Positions 23,881 through 33,018 of a stretch of DNA of 37,206 bases are shown here, in pieces. Source of the stretch: an uncultured Opitutaceae bacterium (GTDB lineage Bacteria > Verrucomicrobiota > Verrucomicrobiia > Opitutales > Opitutaceae); assembly GCA_903919205.1 (NCBI GenBank), contig CAIXHE010000056.1, positions 1-37,206 on the forward strand. The letters are read 5' to 3'. The notes under the pieces are model-generated. The model was not told the DNA's origin and did no database searches. It was given only the letters and a program-made list of their open reading frames with translations. Position 1 is the first letter of the stretch, and every line of letters starts with the position of its first letter. A program made the translations under genes and the position numbers.

Positions 23881-26718
23881 TCAGAACTTGTAGGTCACGC
23901 CGGTGCGGTAGGAGGCGCCGTACTTCTGCCAGTTCTCCAGCTGCCTCGGGTCACCGTTGTTGTAGGTGATGAGTGCCGCATTGGTCAGGTTGCGGGCCTC
24001 GAGGTAGATGCCGAGGCCCTTCAGCGGACCCGACCGGAAGTCGTAGCTGATCTGGCCGTCGATTGTGTGGAACGGAATCTCCTCCGAGAAGCCATCGCCC
24101 GGGGTACCGAAGGACGCGGGAGAGGGCGCGCCGAACTGCACGATGTATTCGCGCGTCTCCGACTGGTAATGGAGGCTTCCCCGGACAGATAGGCCCTTCA
24201 GGATGCCCTGGCCCTCGTAGTACAGGGTGAAGTTGGCCGACTTCTTAGACAGGTCGGGCAGCGGGGCGCTGGGGTTGTTGGGGCCCCAGGGCTGTATGTT
24301 GCTGTCGACGATGAGGCCGTTGGCCACGAGGCCGAAGCCCTTGAGGCCGCCGCCCGTCAGGACCTCGCTGTCGATCTGGATCGTGCCCTCTACGCCGCTC
24401 ACGTTGCCGCCCTGGCCATTCTGAGGCTGGGAGGAGTAGCCCTCATTGATAACAGGGGCCGTGGCGGACGTGTAGGGATAGCCCGCGAAGTTGGTCAGCG
24501 TGTTCTCCTGGTAGATGTAGGATAGCAGCTTCTTCTCAAACACGGCCACGGACACGTAGCCGTTGTTGTGGGCGAAGTAGTGCTCGATGCTCAAGTCCAC
24601 GGAGTCGGCGAGCCACGGGTGCAGGTCGGGGTTACCCGCGCTGCCGCCCCAGGGGCTGATCGTGGTCGAGGTCGCGTACGTCGCGTTGTAGCTGAAGTCG
24701 CGCGACGCCCTCATGTCGTACATGCGCGGCCTCTGCTCCTCGCGGCCGACGAAGAGGCGGATGTAGTCCTGGCTCGTCGGCTTGAAGACCAGCGTGAGCG
24801 TGGGCAGGATGTCCGCGTAAGAGGCGCTGGCCGAGACCGGGAACACATAGTCGCCCGAGCCGCCGGACGAGATGCCGGTCGAGCTCTGGCTCGTCAGGTC
24901 GGCCACGACGCCGATGTTGCCCGTGAAGGGGATGCCGCCGAGGTCACCCTTCAAGTCGAACTTCACGAAGGGGCGCACGATGGACTCCGTCACGTTGTAG
25001 TCGTCGCCGACGAAGGTGCCCGGGTTCGGGTTCTGGATGAACTTGAGGGCGCCGCTGCTCACGAGCCCCTGGGCGGACCAGTCGATCGGATCGAGGTTGC
25101 CGATCCAGTTCAGATTGGTCGTGCCCACGAGCTTCGGCAGAGGATCCTGGGCCTGGCCGTCGGCGTTCACCAGGTAGCCCGTGGGCGCCTGGGCGTCGTA
25201 CTTCGAGCGGCTCGTCACGCCCACGCCGGCTACGACGTCCTTGAGGACGGGCAGGCCGAGGTCATGCGACGTTTGGATCTTAGCGGACCTGACGACGTCC
25301 TTCTCGGCGAAGTACTTGAGGTACCCCTCCTGGCCCGTGGTGGGGTAGGTTCCCGTGCCCCAGCCCTGCGGGTCGGTGATCGTGAAGAGCGAGGCATTGG
25401 AGTAGTCGGTGCTGGAGACGACCTGCGGCGGGTTGGGGCCGGCCATCTGCGTCACCACGAAGGTGTCGGGAACCGGGGCATTCTGGTTGAAGCCGAGGCC
25501 CGCGTAGGTCTCCAGCACCTCCTCGTTGCGCTTAGCCTCCGAGTACCCGGCGAGGATCTTGACCGGCCACTCGGTCTTCTCGCCGAGATCCAGGTTGAGG
25601 ACGTAGGACTGCAGGTTGGTCACGTTGTCGACCACCTGGTTGTCCACCACCGGCTGGATGTTCTTGAACGTGTAGTTCGTGATGAGCCCGTTGGTGACCG
25701 TGTAGCCCGGCTGCAGCTGGGCGCTGCTCCAATACATCGGGACCTGGAGGCCGTTCAGGAGCTCGTCGTCGTTGAAGTGCGAATAGAAGACGTCGATCTT
25801 GCTGTGGATGAAGTCGTTCGGCTTGCTCTCGAGCACGGCGACCACGGAGTCGCGCTTCAGGAGCTCGCTCTGGTCGTAGAACTTCGCGCCGCCGAGGACG
25901 AGGTTACCGTCCGAGGCGTTCGGGTATCCCCAGGCCTGGAACTGCTCGCCCTCGTAGGGGTTCTCCGTGTGGGCGTATCCCACATAGATGCCCTCGGTGC
26001 CATTCGCGAACTGGTCGATGTAGGAGGCGCTGTAGCTCTCGCCGGCCTTCTTCACGCCCGCCGTCAGCTGGGGGTACTGCGTCCAGTTGTAGAACGCGCT
26101 CAGGGCGACGATGCGGTGCCCGGCGGCGAGGGGGGAGGTGGTCTCAAGGTCCACGGTGCCCGCTAGGCCGCCCACGATGTCGGCCTCGCCGGTCTTGTAG
26201 ACGGTCACGCCGCCCACGAGCTCGGAGGGATACTGGTCGTATTGGACGGCGCGGTTGTCGTCGGTGGTGGCCTGCTCGACCCCGTCGAACGTGCCCACGC
26301 TGAAGTCAGGCGAGAAGCCCCGGATCGTGATCTCCTGGTCGCGGCCGTTCACGCGCTGGCTGGTGACACCGGTCAGGCGCGTCAGGGCGTCGGCGATGCT
26401 GACGTCGGGAAGCTTGCCGATGTCCTCGGCAGCGATCACCTCGACGATATTCGGAGCGTTCTGCTTCTCATCCGCAGCCATCGCCAAGCTGCCTGCGAAC
26501 GAGCCTTCGACGGTGAACGGGTTCAAAACCACGACATCTTCGGGGCCCTTTACCTGAGCGGACGTCGGGGCTGCGGGCTGGGCGCTCGTCTGCTCCGCCG
26601 GGGCGGAGGTGGACGTCTGCGCCTGCGCCGACAATGTGGTGGCCGTGGTGATCAGGCCGACCGCAACGAGTCTGAGGAGACCCGCGCGCGGGATGGTGTT
26701 CGAACTTTTCGGATGCAT
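23881..26718 (-). CDS. TonB-dependent outer membrane receptor
   Basis: 945 residues. A signal peptide (about 1-33, ending AQAQ) is followed by a TonB-box-like region (EDVVVLNPFTVEGSF). The plug domain has NIVEVIAAEDIGKLPDVSIADALTRLTGVTSQR, DQEITIRGFSPDF and GGLAGTVDLETTSPL. A beta-barrel fills the rest and ends in YKF, an outer-membrane C-terminal aromatic. The plug resembles the TIGR01782-type receptors common in Caulobacter and Xanthomonas, several of which take up maltooligosaccharides. The start MHPKSSN at 26718 gives a proper signal peptide; an upstream start at 26781 would not. Its neighbours (amylase, malQ, sugar MFS) suggest an alpha-glucan ligand. Confidence 0.94.
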   Translation of the reverse strand: MHPKSSNTIPRAGLLRLVAVGLITTATTLSAQAQTSTSAPAEQTSAQPAAPTSAQVKGPEDVVVLNPFTVEGSFAGSLAMAADEKQNAPNIVEVIAAEDIGKLPDVSIADALTRLTGVTSQRVNGRDQEITIRGFSPDFSVGTFDGVEQATTDDNRAVQYDQYPSELVGGVTVYKTGEADIVGGLAGTVDLETTSPLAAGHRIVALSAFYNWTQYPQLTAGVKKAGESYSASYIDQFANGTEGIYVGYAHTENPYEGEQFQAWGYPNASDGNLVLGGAKFYDQSELLKRDSVVAVLESKPNDFIHSKIDVFYSHFNDDELLNGLQVPMYWSSAQLQPGYTVTNGLITNYTFKNIQPVVDNQVVDNVTNLQSYVLNLDLGEKTEWPVKILAGYSEAKRNEEVLETYAGLGFNQNAPVPDTFVVTQMAGPNPPQVVSSTDYSNASLFTITDPQGWGTGTYPTTGQEGYLKYFAEKDVVRSAKIQTSHDLGLPVLKDVVAGVGVTSRSKYDAQAPTGYLVNADGQAQDPLPKLVGTTNLNWIGNLDPIDWSAQGLVSSGALKFIQNPNPGTFVGDDYNVTESIVRPFVKFDLKGDLGGIPFTGNIGVVADLTSQSSTGISSGGSGDYVFPVSASASYADILPTLTLVFKPTSQDYIRLFVGREEQRPRMYDMRASRDFSYNATYATSTTISPWGGSAGNPDLHPWLADSVDLSIEHYFAHNNGYVSVAVFEKKLLSYIYQENTLTNFAGYPYTSATAPVINEGYSSQPQNGQGGNVSGVEGTIQIDSEVLTGGGLKGFGLVANGLIVDSNIQPWGPNNPSAPLPDLSKKSANFTLYYEGQGILKGLSVRGSLHYQSETREYIVQFGAPSPASFGTPGDGFSEEIPFHTIDGQISYDFRSGPLKGLGIYLEARNLTNAALITYNNGDPRQLENWQKYGASYRTGVTYKF

Positions 26719-27276
26719 GTGGGGTGAGGGGCCGAAACGGACGGACGAGGCGCTGTGAGCGCCGAGGCCGCCATAGGGCAAGTGGAGGGGGCTAGGGATT
26801 TTGTCTGAAAGCCATCTTGGGAATGGCGGGTTCTTACCCCCTCAAAATCCCTGAGCGGGACCGCTTTCGCTACCCGAAACCCCTTAAGAAAACCGAGATG
26901 ACCCAGAAAAAACCGCGATAAGGCCCCCTTTTGGGCCCGATCAATCCAGTTGCTCCGGCGTGGAGGCCGCTCCAGGGAGGCGTCGCCCGCCCCGGCCGAA
27001 CCCGTCTCCAGTTTCCGGATGCACCCAGGCGCGGCACGCGGGGCTCTAGAGGGAAACCGCCTTGGCCCCGATCAGCCGGACGGACCGCAGCGATGGACGC
27101 GGGGTGACCCCACGTTGGGCCGGGGCCCCCCGCCCGGAGCGGGGAGCGGTCTACCGGGGGGCTGTCCGCAGAGCCCCCTCTGACCTCGGTTTTGTCCGGG
27201 TCGACTATGAATACTGCTGGGCTGGGTTTTTGACTCCCCGGGCACCGGCCCGCACCCTTGTCCCCACGGTCAACCC
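26719..27276. promoter_or_regulatory. Divergent intergenic region, receptor and amylase
   Basis: About 560 bp with no gene. An inverted pair GGGATTTTG (26795-26803) and CAAAATCCC (26843-26851) brackets 39 bp close to the receptor start. GGGGGCT (27157-27163) and AGCCCCC (27172-27178) form a hairpin nearer the amylase. The A+T-richer part at 26880-26915 could hold a promoter. No consensus operator is recognised. Confidence 0.45.
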
Positions 27277-29790
27277 ATGAACAGCCTCTCTAAAGACATT
27301 CTACGCCCCCGCCTCGCCTGTTTCGCGATCCCCTGGGTGCTCTTGTTGACAGCCCTGCTCGTTCATCCCGCCACGGCCCGTGCGCAGGATCCCCTGGTCA
27401 GCGTCCCGCGCTACACCCACCCCGGCGCCGGACAGGTGTTCTATTTTGTCCTCACCGACCGCTTCTGGAACGGCTCCGAGGCCAACGACAGCGGGGGCAT
27501 CGCGGGAGGCCCCGACGCGAGCGGCTTCGACCCCACCCGCATCTCGCACTTCCACGGGGGCGACCTCCTGGGCCTCACCTCGAAGCTCGACTACGTCAAG
27601 GGCCTGGGGGCCACGGCGATCTGGATCACGCCCCCCTTCGCGAACATGCCGATGAGCCACGGCTCTGCCGGCTACCACGGCTATTGGATCGAGGACTTCA
27701 CGCGGATAGACCCCCACCTGGGTAGCGAGGCGGACTTCAGGTCCTTCGTGGACCGGGCGCACGCACTCGGGATCAAGGTGTACCTGGACATCGTGGTGAA
27801 CCACACGGCCGACGTGATCCGCTTCAAGGGCGGCTCGACCGCCTACGTCCCCATGTCCGTGGCGCCGTACCGCGACGCGGCCGGCCACCCTTTCGACCCG
27901 CGGGCGCTCGCCTTCAACGGCGTGGACCCCGAGCCGGCGTTCCCCGCCCTCTCCGCGGACACCAGCTTCCCCCACACGCCCGAGGTGGCGCCCGCCAACG
28001 CGCACGCCAAGGCCCCGGAGTGGCTAAACGACGTGACCCTCTATCACAACCGCGGCGAGAGCTCGTTTCGAGGGGAGAGCTCGACCTTCGGGGACTTCGC
28101 GGGCCTCGACGACGTCTTCACCGAGCATCCCCGGGTCGTCAGGGGGTTCATCGACGTCTACGCGAGCTGGATCGAGAAGTACGGGATCGATGGATACAGG
28201 ATCGACACTGTGAAGCACGTGAACATCGAGTTCTGGCAGGCGTTCGCTCCGGCCATCAGGGCGCGCGCGCGGGCCGCGGGCCGGCCCGATTTCTTCCTCT
28301 TCGGCGAGGTCTCAAACGGCAACCAGGACGTGCCGCTCATGAGCGAGTTCTCCACGCGGGGAACGCTCGACGCGGTGCTCGACTTCGGCCTCTACAACGA
28401 CGCGCGCGACTACGTATCCCGGGGGCACGGCGCCTCGCGCATCGAGGAGATGTTCGGGGAGGACGACCTGTACACGCACCACGACGGCGACGTCCATAAC
28501 GCGACGACGTTCGTCAGCAACCACGACGACGGCCGCTTCGGGTACTTCCTGGAGCAGGACAACCCCGGCGCGGGCCCGCAGCTGCTCGAGCGGCTGGACC
28601 TCCTCGGCCAGGCGCTGCTGCTGACGGCCCGGGGCCAGCCGGTCGTGTACTACGGCGATGAGCAGGGCATGGCGGGGCTCGGCGACGACATGGGGGCGAG
28701 AGAGGACATGTTCGCCTCAAGGTCCCCCCGGTTCATGGACCTGCCCCTGATCGGCACCACGCGCACCGGCCGCGACGACAAGTTCGACCCCGCGCATCCC
28801 CTCTACCGCGCCATCCGGGCGCTCTCGCTCATGCGCGAGGCGCACCCTGGGCTAAGCCGCGGCGCGATGGTCGTGCGCAGCGGCGCGGGCCCGAGCGTCC
28901 TCGCGTTCTCGCGCATAGAGCGCTCCGAGAAGCTCGAGTACGTGGTCGCCCTCAACAACGACAGGACCGAGACCGTGGATGCCTCCCTCCCCACCTTCCA
29001 GCCGGCCGGCGCCCGCCTGAGGCTGCTCTTTGACTCGGAACATCCCGAGGGCGCTCCCGCCCAGGATCTGGCGGCCGGCCACTCGGGCCGTGTGCGCCTC
29101 TCCCTCGCCCCTCTCCAGTGCCAGGTCTGGCAGGCCGAGGCCCCGCTCGGCAAGCCCCCCTCGCCCCCCACGGTGGCGCTCACCGAGCCCGCGGCGGGCG
29201 CGACGCTCGCCTTCTGGGAGCGCGAGCAGGACGAGCAGCGTCTTGCCTCGCGGCAGGAGCTGCGGGCGGAGGTGTCAGGGGGCGACGGCTTCGCCGAGGT
29301 GACCTTCGCCATGGCACGCGCCTCGCGGCCCGGGCAGTTCGAGCTCGTGGGCACCTCGGACCACGCTCCCTACCGGGTGTTCTGGCGTCCGCCGGCGGAC
29401 CTGGCCGACGGGGACACCCTGACCTTCATCGCCACCGTCGACGACCTGCGGGGCGCGCGCTCCTCGAGCTCAGTGGCGGGCATCCACGTCGCGCCGAGCG
29501 GCATCACCTTCGGCATTCGGGGCGCGCGCGTGCCCGCGTTCACGCGCCTTCCCGTGGCCCCTGCGAAGGCCAGGGCGGGCGACGCCCTGACGCTGACGGC
29601 GCAGGCCTCCGGCACCGAGCCCCTCGATTACCACTGGCTGCGCGACGGTGAGGCGATCCCGGGCGCGGACGGCCCCGTCCTCAGCCTGAGGGCGGTCACG
29701 CCGGCCGACTCGGGAAGCTACACGGCGGTCGTGCACAACCGCGAGGGTACCGCCATCAGCCGGGACACCGTGCTCCGCGTGGCGCCCTGA
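27277..29790 (+). CDS. Secreted GH13 alpha-amylase with C-terminal Ig-like domain
   Basis: 837 residues with a signal peptide (cleavage near ATARA-Q, residue 36). The GH13 barrel covers about 50-560. Conserved regions are DIVVNHT (171-177), GYRIDTVKH with nucleophile Asp310, FLFGEVSN with acid/base Glu344, and FVSNHDDGR with Asp417. A beta-sandwich typical of the family's C-domain follows. Then come a region resembling bacterial Ig/fibronectin folds (about 630-740) and an I-set-like Ig domain (about 750-837, with LDYHWLRDGEAI and ADSGSYTAVVHN). It should cut starch-like polymers outside the cell or in the periplasm. The gene is divergent from the TonB receptor. The following gene is convergent, 6 bp away. 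Confidence 0.95.
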   Translation: MNSLSKDILRPRLACFAIPWVLLLTALLVHPATARAQDPLVSVPRYTHPGAGQVFYFVLTDRFWNGSEANDSGGIAGGPDASGFDPTRISHFHGGDLLGLTSKLDYVKGLGATAIWITPPFANMPMSHGSAGYHGYWIEDFTRIDPHLGSEADFRSFVDRAHALGIKVYLDIVVNHTADVIRFKGGSTAYVPMSVAPYRDAAGHPFDPRALAFNGVDPEPAFPALSADTSFPHTPEVAPANAHAKAPEWLNDVTLYHNRGESSFRGESSTFGDFAGLDDVFTEHPRVVRGFIDVYASWIEKYGIDGYRIDTVKHVNIEFWQAFAPAIRARARAAGRPDFFLFGEVSNGNQDVPLMSEFSTRGTLDAVLDFGLYNDARDYVSRGHGASRIEEMFGEDDLYTHHDGDVHNATTFVSNHDDGRFGYFLEQDNPGAGPQLLERLDLLGQALLLTARGQPVVYYGDEQGMAGLGDDMGAREDMFASRSPRFMDLPLIGTTRTGRDDKFDPAHPLYRAIRALSLMREAHPGLSRGAMVVRSGAGPSVLAFSRIERSEKLEYVVALNNDRTETVDASLPTFQPAGARLRLLFDSEHPEGAPAQDLAAGHSGRVRLSLAPLQCQVWQAEAPLGKPPSPPTVALTEPAAGATLAFWEREQDEQRLASRQELRAEVSGGDGFAEVTFAMARASRPGQFELVGTSDHAPYRVFWRPPADLADGDTLTFIATVDDLRGARSSSSVAGIHVAPSGITFGIRGARVPAFTRLPVAPAKARAGDALTLTAQASGTEPLDYHWLRDGEAIPGADGPVLSLRAVTPADSGSYTAVVHNREGTAISRDTVLRVAP

Positions 29791-29796
29791 GGGGCG

Positions 29797-30459
29797 TCAG
29801 GCCTCGTCGTCCGCCTGCTTCTCGGTGTCCTCGCGGCAGTCGCTGATGACGCGCAGCCAGATCTCGCGGATGTCGAAGAGGCGCACGCGCAGGTCCTCGC
29901 GGGCGTCGCGCACGGCGGCGACGCCGTCGGCCGTGTCGGAGCCAATCTGCGCGAAGCACTCGTTCAGGGCCGCCAGGGCCCGCTTGAAGAGGCAGATCGC
30001 CATCGTGTAGTCCCCGAAGTCCAGGGCGTGGATGGCCATCACCGACTGTTCCTCGCAGCGGTGGAGCGCGGAGAGAAAGTTCAGCGCGAGGGGCTGGGGC
30101 ACGCTCGCGGGGTTCGCGGCGATCAGTTCCCAGGACTTGCGCAGGCTCAGGAAGAGCGCCTTGGTCGCAATGTAGACCGGGTTCTTCTGAAGCGTGTAGA
30201 TCTCGTCCGAGAAGAGCACCTTGTCCGGCTGCTCGCGCTCCTCCACCTCCTCGGCGTCGGCCCGGTCCCAGCCCATGCGGTCGGCCACCTCGTCGATCCG
30301 GTCGGGGCTCGCCTTCAGCGACTCGTAGAAGCCGAGGTAGCGGTGGATGGCGCTCTCCTGCTCACGCAGGTAGAGCTCCCAATCGAATTCATTCCAGGCA
30401 AGATCCCCGTTCTCTTCCCACTCGTTTTCCGAGAGGTTATCAGAATCGAAATCGCTCAT
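29797..30459 (-). CDS. Acidic protein of unknown function
   Basis: 220 residues with no recognised family. The N-terminus is very acidic (MSDFDSDNLSENEWEENGDL), the middle is helical (NPVYIATKALFLSLRKSWEL, ALHRCEEQSVMAIHALDFG), and the C-terminus is acidic again. No signal peptide or membrane helix is present, so it is cytoplasmic. Codon use and third-position GC fit a real gene, and it has a divergent promoter region shared with acyP. It ends 6 bp from the convergent amylase gene. Confidence 0.75.
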   Translation of the reverse strand: MSDFDSDNLSENEWEENGDLAWNEFDWELYLREQESAIHRYLGFYESLKASPDRIDEVADRMGWDRADAEEVEEREQPDKVLFSDEIYTLQKNPVYIATKALFLSLRKSWELIAANPASVPQPLALNFLSALHRCEEQSVMAIHALDFGDYTMAICLFKRALAALNECFAQIGSDTADGVAAVRDAREDLRVRLFDIREIWLRVISDCREDTEKQADDEA

Positions 30460-30590
30460 CTGTTACGCAAAGGCTTCCCCAGAAAACCTCGCTAAGCAAA
30501 TAAATTCCGGGCCCCGCGCGCGTCATCCGGGCGGGCCCCGTCGGTTTGGGAGTTGAAGGGCCCGAGAAGCCCCCTCTAGCCTCGCTTACC

Positions 30591-30866
30591 ATGCCCGAGG
30601 TCCATCACGAGACGGTCTATTTCACGGGACGCGTACAGGGTGTCGGCTTCCGGTACGCCGCGCACGAGGTGGCGCGCGAGTTCGAGGTCGCCGGCTTCGT
30701 GTGCAACCTGCCCGACGGGAGGGTCCACCTCGAGGCCGAGGGTACTCCCGAGGAGGTGGAGGCCTTCGTCGCGGCCGTCGGCGAGCGCATGCACGGCTTC
30801 GTCCGGAAGGTCGACCGCGTTCCCAGCCGAAGGAGCCCCCAGTTCAGCGGGTTCATGATCCGTTGA
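30591..30866 (+). CDS. acyP: Acylphosphatase
   Basis: 91 residues, the family's standard size. The phosphate-binding loop GRVQGVGFRYAA (about 13-24, Arg21) and GFVCNLPDGRVHLEAEG with Asn39 are both present, matching the two catalytic residues. It hydrolyses acyl phosphates such as carbamoyl or acetyl phosphate. The stop overlaps the TTG start of menA (TTGA at 30863-30866). Confidence 0.95.
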   Translation: MPEVHHETVYFTGRVQGVGFRYAAHEVAREFEVAGFVCNLPDGRVHLEAEGTPEEVEAFVAAVGERMHGFVRKVDRVPSRRSPQFSGFMIR

Positions 30867-31780
30867 CCTCCGAGGCCAACATCCCCCCGTCGCGGTGGTC
30901 CGTTTGGCTATCGGCCTGCCGGCCCCGCACGCTGCCCACGTCGGTGGCGCCGGTGCTGGTGGGAACGGCCGTGGCGGCGCGCAGCCACCACTTCGTCGCC
31001 GCAGCAGCGGCGCTCTGCCTCGGGTTCGCGCTCCTCGTGCAGATCGGCACGAACCTGGCCAACGACTACTTTGACTTCCTGAAGGGGGCCGACACGCCGG
31101 GCCGGGTGGGCCCGCGCCGCGCCGTCGCATCGGGCCTCGTGCATCCGGAGGTCATGCGCCGCGCGATGCTGGGCGTCTTCGCGGCGGCGTTCACGCTCGG
31201 GCTCGGCCTGCTGCCGTGGGGGGGGCCGTGGATGCTAGCCGTCGGGGTGGCGAGCATCATCTGTGGCATCGCCTACACCGGCGGCCCCTACCCCCTCGCC
31301 TACCACGGGCTCGGGGACGTCTTCGTGTTCCTTTTCTTCGGCCTGGTGGCGGTCGGCACCACGGCCTTCGTTCAGATGGGCCACCTATCGGCCCTCGCTG
31401 TCGTGGCGGGCGTCCCGATGGGCCTTCTTTCATCCAACATATTACTGGTTAACAACTACCGGGACTATGAAACGGACCTGGCGGCCCGCAAGCGCACTCT
31501 GGTGGTGCGTCTTGGCCGGGGCTTTGCCCTCGGGCAGTTCGCGACGTGCCACGCCCTGGCCCTTGCGGTGCCCGCGGCCCTGGCTGCCGCGGGCCTCGGG
31601 CTGCCATGCCTGCTGCCGCTCCTGCTCGCGCCGCTCTCGGTCGCCCATGTGCGCCGGCTCGCCCGGGAGCGGGCCCCCGCAGAGCAGATACGCCTCCTCG
31701 GCGACACGGCCAAGTTCATCGCGCTCTACGCGATCCTTTTCGGCGCCGGCATCCTCGCCCAGCCCCCGAGCGTAGAATAG
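30863..31780 (+). CDS. menA: 1,4-dihydroxy-2-naphthoate polyprenyltransferase
   Basis: 305 residues, eight to nine helices, UbiA superfamily. The two aspartate-rich motifs are present: NLANDYFDFLKGAD (Asp68, Asp71) and NNYRDYETD. The start ACRPRTLPTSVAPVLVGTA is typical of MenA. It attaches the isoprenoid tail to dihydroxynaphthoate to make demethylmenaquinone in the membrane. No ATG is available before the first helix; the TTG at 30863, overlapping the acyP stop, is the best start. Confidence 0.92.
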   Translation: MTSEANIPPSRWSVWLSACRPRTLPTSVAPVLVGTAVAARSHHFVAAAAALCLGFALLVQIGTNLANDYFDFLKGADTPGRVGPRRAVASGLVHPEVMRRAMLGVFAAAFTLGLGLLPWGGPWMLAVGVASIICGIAYTGGPYPLAYHGLGDVFVFLFFGLVAVGTTAFVQMGHLSALAVVAGVPMGLLSSNILLVNNYRDYETDLAARKRTLVVRLGRGFALGQFATCHALALAVPAALAAAGLGLPCLLPLLLAPLSVAHVRRLARERAPAEQIRLLGDTAKFIALYAILFGAGILAQPPSVE

Positions 31781-31830
31781 GCTGACGGTTGCGCGTTCGC
31801 ATGCGGCAGCGTCCCGTCCCCATCCCACCC

Positions 31831-32382
31831 ATGCCCTCCCCCCTGAAAGCGGCCCTGCTCGTCCTTGCCGGCCTGTGCCTGGGCGTGTCGCGCGCCGGCG
31901 CGCTCTACGACCCGAAGCCCATGCCGGCCCTGGCGGCCTGCGAAGGGGCCTGGGTCGGCACGCTCGAGTACAAGGACTACAGCCAGCCGGACCGCAGGGT
32001 CACCCTGCCCACCCGGCTTTCCGCCACGCTGGCGGCCTCCAACGCGCTGGCTCTCCATTACGTCTTCGACGACGGCCCGGGCAAGGTCGTGCACTCGTAC
32101 GAGCGCCTCGAGATCAATCTCGATGCCCGCTCGGTGACGTGGTCGGGCACAACGCCGTCCGACACCCAGGTCTGCACGCTCGAGTCGTCGGAGGAGACCG
32201 GCGGGGGCCTCGTCGTGGTCGCGTTGTGGAGGAACCCGGCGAAGCCGGGGTCGTTCGAACGCTACCGGATCGCCCTCGGGGAGGACGCGATCGAGATCTC
32301 GAAGGAGGATGGCGGCGACCCCGCCGCCCTCTCGTTCCGGGACCGGTACGTCTTCCGAAGGCCCCAGGCACCCCGCGGATAG
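31831..32382 (+). CDS. Small exported protein of unknown function
   Basis: 183 residues with a signal peptide (MPSPLKAALLVLAGLCLGVS, cleavage near RAGA-L). The mature part looks like an all-beta lipocalin-like fold (CEGAWVGTLEYKDYS, HSYERLEINLDARSVTWSG, RYRIALGEDAIEISKEDGG), but no family is firmly recognised. It follows menA by 50 bp in the same direction. The ATG at 31831 opens the signal peptide; a start at 31801 or 31789 would add a basic stretch. Confidence 0.75.
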   Translation: MPSPLKAALLVLAGLCLGVSRAGALYDPKPMPALAACEGAWVGTLEYKDYSQPDRRVTLPTRLSATLAASNALALHYVFDDGPGKVVHSYERLEINLDARSVTWSGTTPSDTQVCTLESSEETGGGLVVVALWRNPAKPGSFERYRIALGEDAIEISKEDGGDPAALSFRDRYVFRRPQAPRG

Positions 32383-32390
32383 CCGCGGGG
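32371..32390. terminator. Hairpin between convergent genes
   Basis: CCCCGCGG and CCGCGGGG form a perfect 8-bp stem around ATAG, overlapping the stop codon of the exported protein gene and ending 5 bp before the trxA stop. It has no T-run on either side. It could act as a bidirectional, factor-assisted terminator. Confidence 0.5.
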
Positions 32391-32395
32391 CGGCC

Positions 32396-32722
32396 TCAGA
32401 CCTGCGCCGCCAGCTTGGTCTTCAGGGCCGCCTTCGGCAGGAGCCCCACGATCTGCTCGATCACGCGGCCACCCTTGAAGAGCAGCATGGTTGGGATCGC
32501 GCGGATGCCGTACTCGGCGGCGATCGACTCGTTCTCGTCGATGTTCACCTTGGCGATCGAGATCTTGCCCTCGAACTCGGTGGCCAGCTCGTCGAGGACC
32601 GGCGCGATCGCCTTGCAGGGCCCGCACCAGGGCGCCCAGAAGTCGACCAGCAGCGGCGTGGTCGAGGTCGATACCGCGGTCTTGAACGTGTCGGTGGTCA
32701 GGTGGGTGATCTTTTCGGACAT
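32396..32722 (-). CDS. trxA: Thioredoxin
   Basis: 108 residues, normal length. Active site WCGPC (Cys33, Cys36) in LLVDFWAPWCGPCKAIAPVL, the cis-proline in RAIPTMLLFKGG (Pro77), and the KVNIDEN strand are all present. It is a cytoplasmic disulfide reductase. It lies downstream of scpA and the small unknown gene on the same strand, 47 bp after the latter. Confidence 0.97.
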   Translation of the reverse strand: MSEKITHLTTDTFKTAVSTSTTPLLVDFWAPWCGPCKAIAPVLDELATEFEGKISIAKVNIDENESIAAEYGIRAIPTMLLFKGGRVIEQIVGLLPKAALKTKLAAQV

Positions 32723-32769
32723 GTGATTGGAGATAATAGACGCTCCTCGCCGGGAAAAGCAAATAGCCC

Positions 32770-33018
32770 TCAGCGGGGAGCGGCCTTCTTGATGATGTCG
32801 GCCAGCTCGACCGGGCGCACCTCGTGAAGGTGCTTTCCGCGGCTCTTGAGCTCCTCGAAGGTTTTCACGACCGTCTCGGTCATGCGCTCGTGGGTCTCCG
32901 CGGACCCTCCGACGATCGCGAACTGCTCGCCGGTCGTCACCCTCTTGTGGCCGTCGTCATTGTCGAGGCCGAGGCCCAGGAGGGCAGCCTGTCCCGGTTT
33001 CGGTCGTTTCTTGCTCAC
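32770..33018 (-). CDS. Small protein of unknown function coupled to scpA
   Basis: 82 residues starting with GTG. It begins with a basic stretch (MSKKRPKPGQAALLG) and has a helical C-terminal half (THERMTETVVKTFEELKSRG, VRPVELADIIKKAAPR). No family is recognised. The GTG overlaps the scpA stop (GTGA at 33015-33018), strong evidence for a translated gene in the same operon. trxA follows. A role linked to chromosome condensation is only suggested by position. Confidence 0.75.
   Translation of the reverse strand: MSKKRPKPGQAALLGLGLDNDDGHKRVTTGEQFAIVGGSAETHERMTETVVKTFEELKSRGKHLHEVRPVELADIIKKAAPR

Noticed and set aside
24568-26166. 532-codon ORF antisense to the TonB receptor
   Set aside because: The translation is valine/arginine/glutamate-rich and repetitive, typical of an antisense shadow; the receptor frame is unambiguous.
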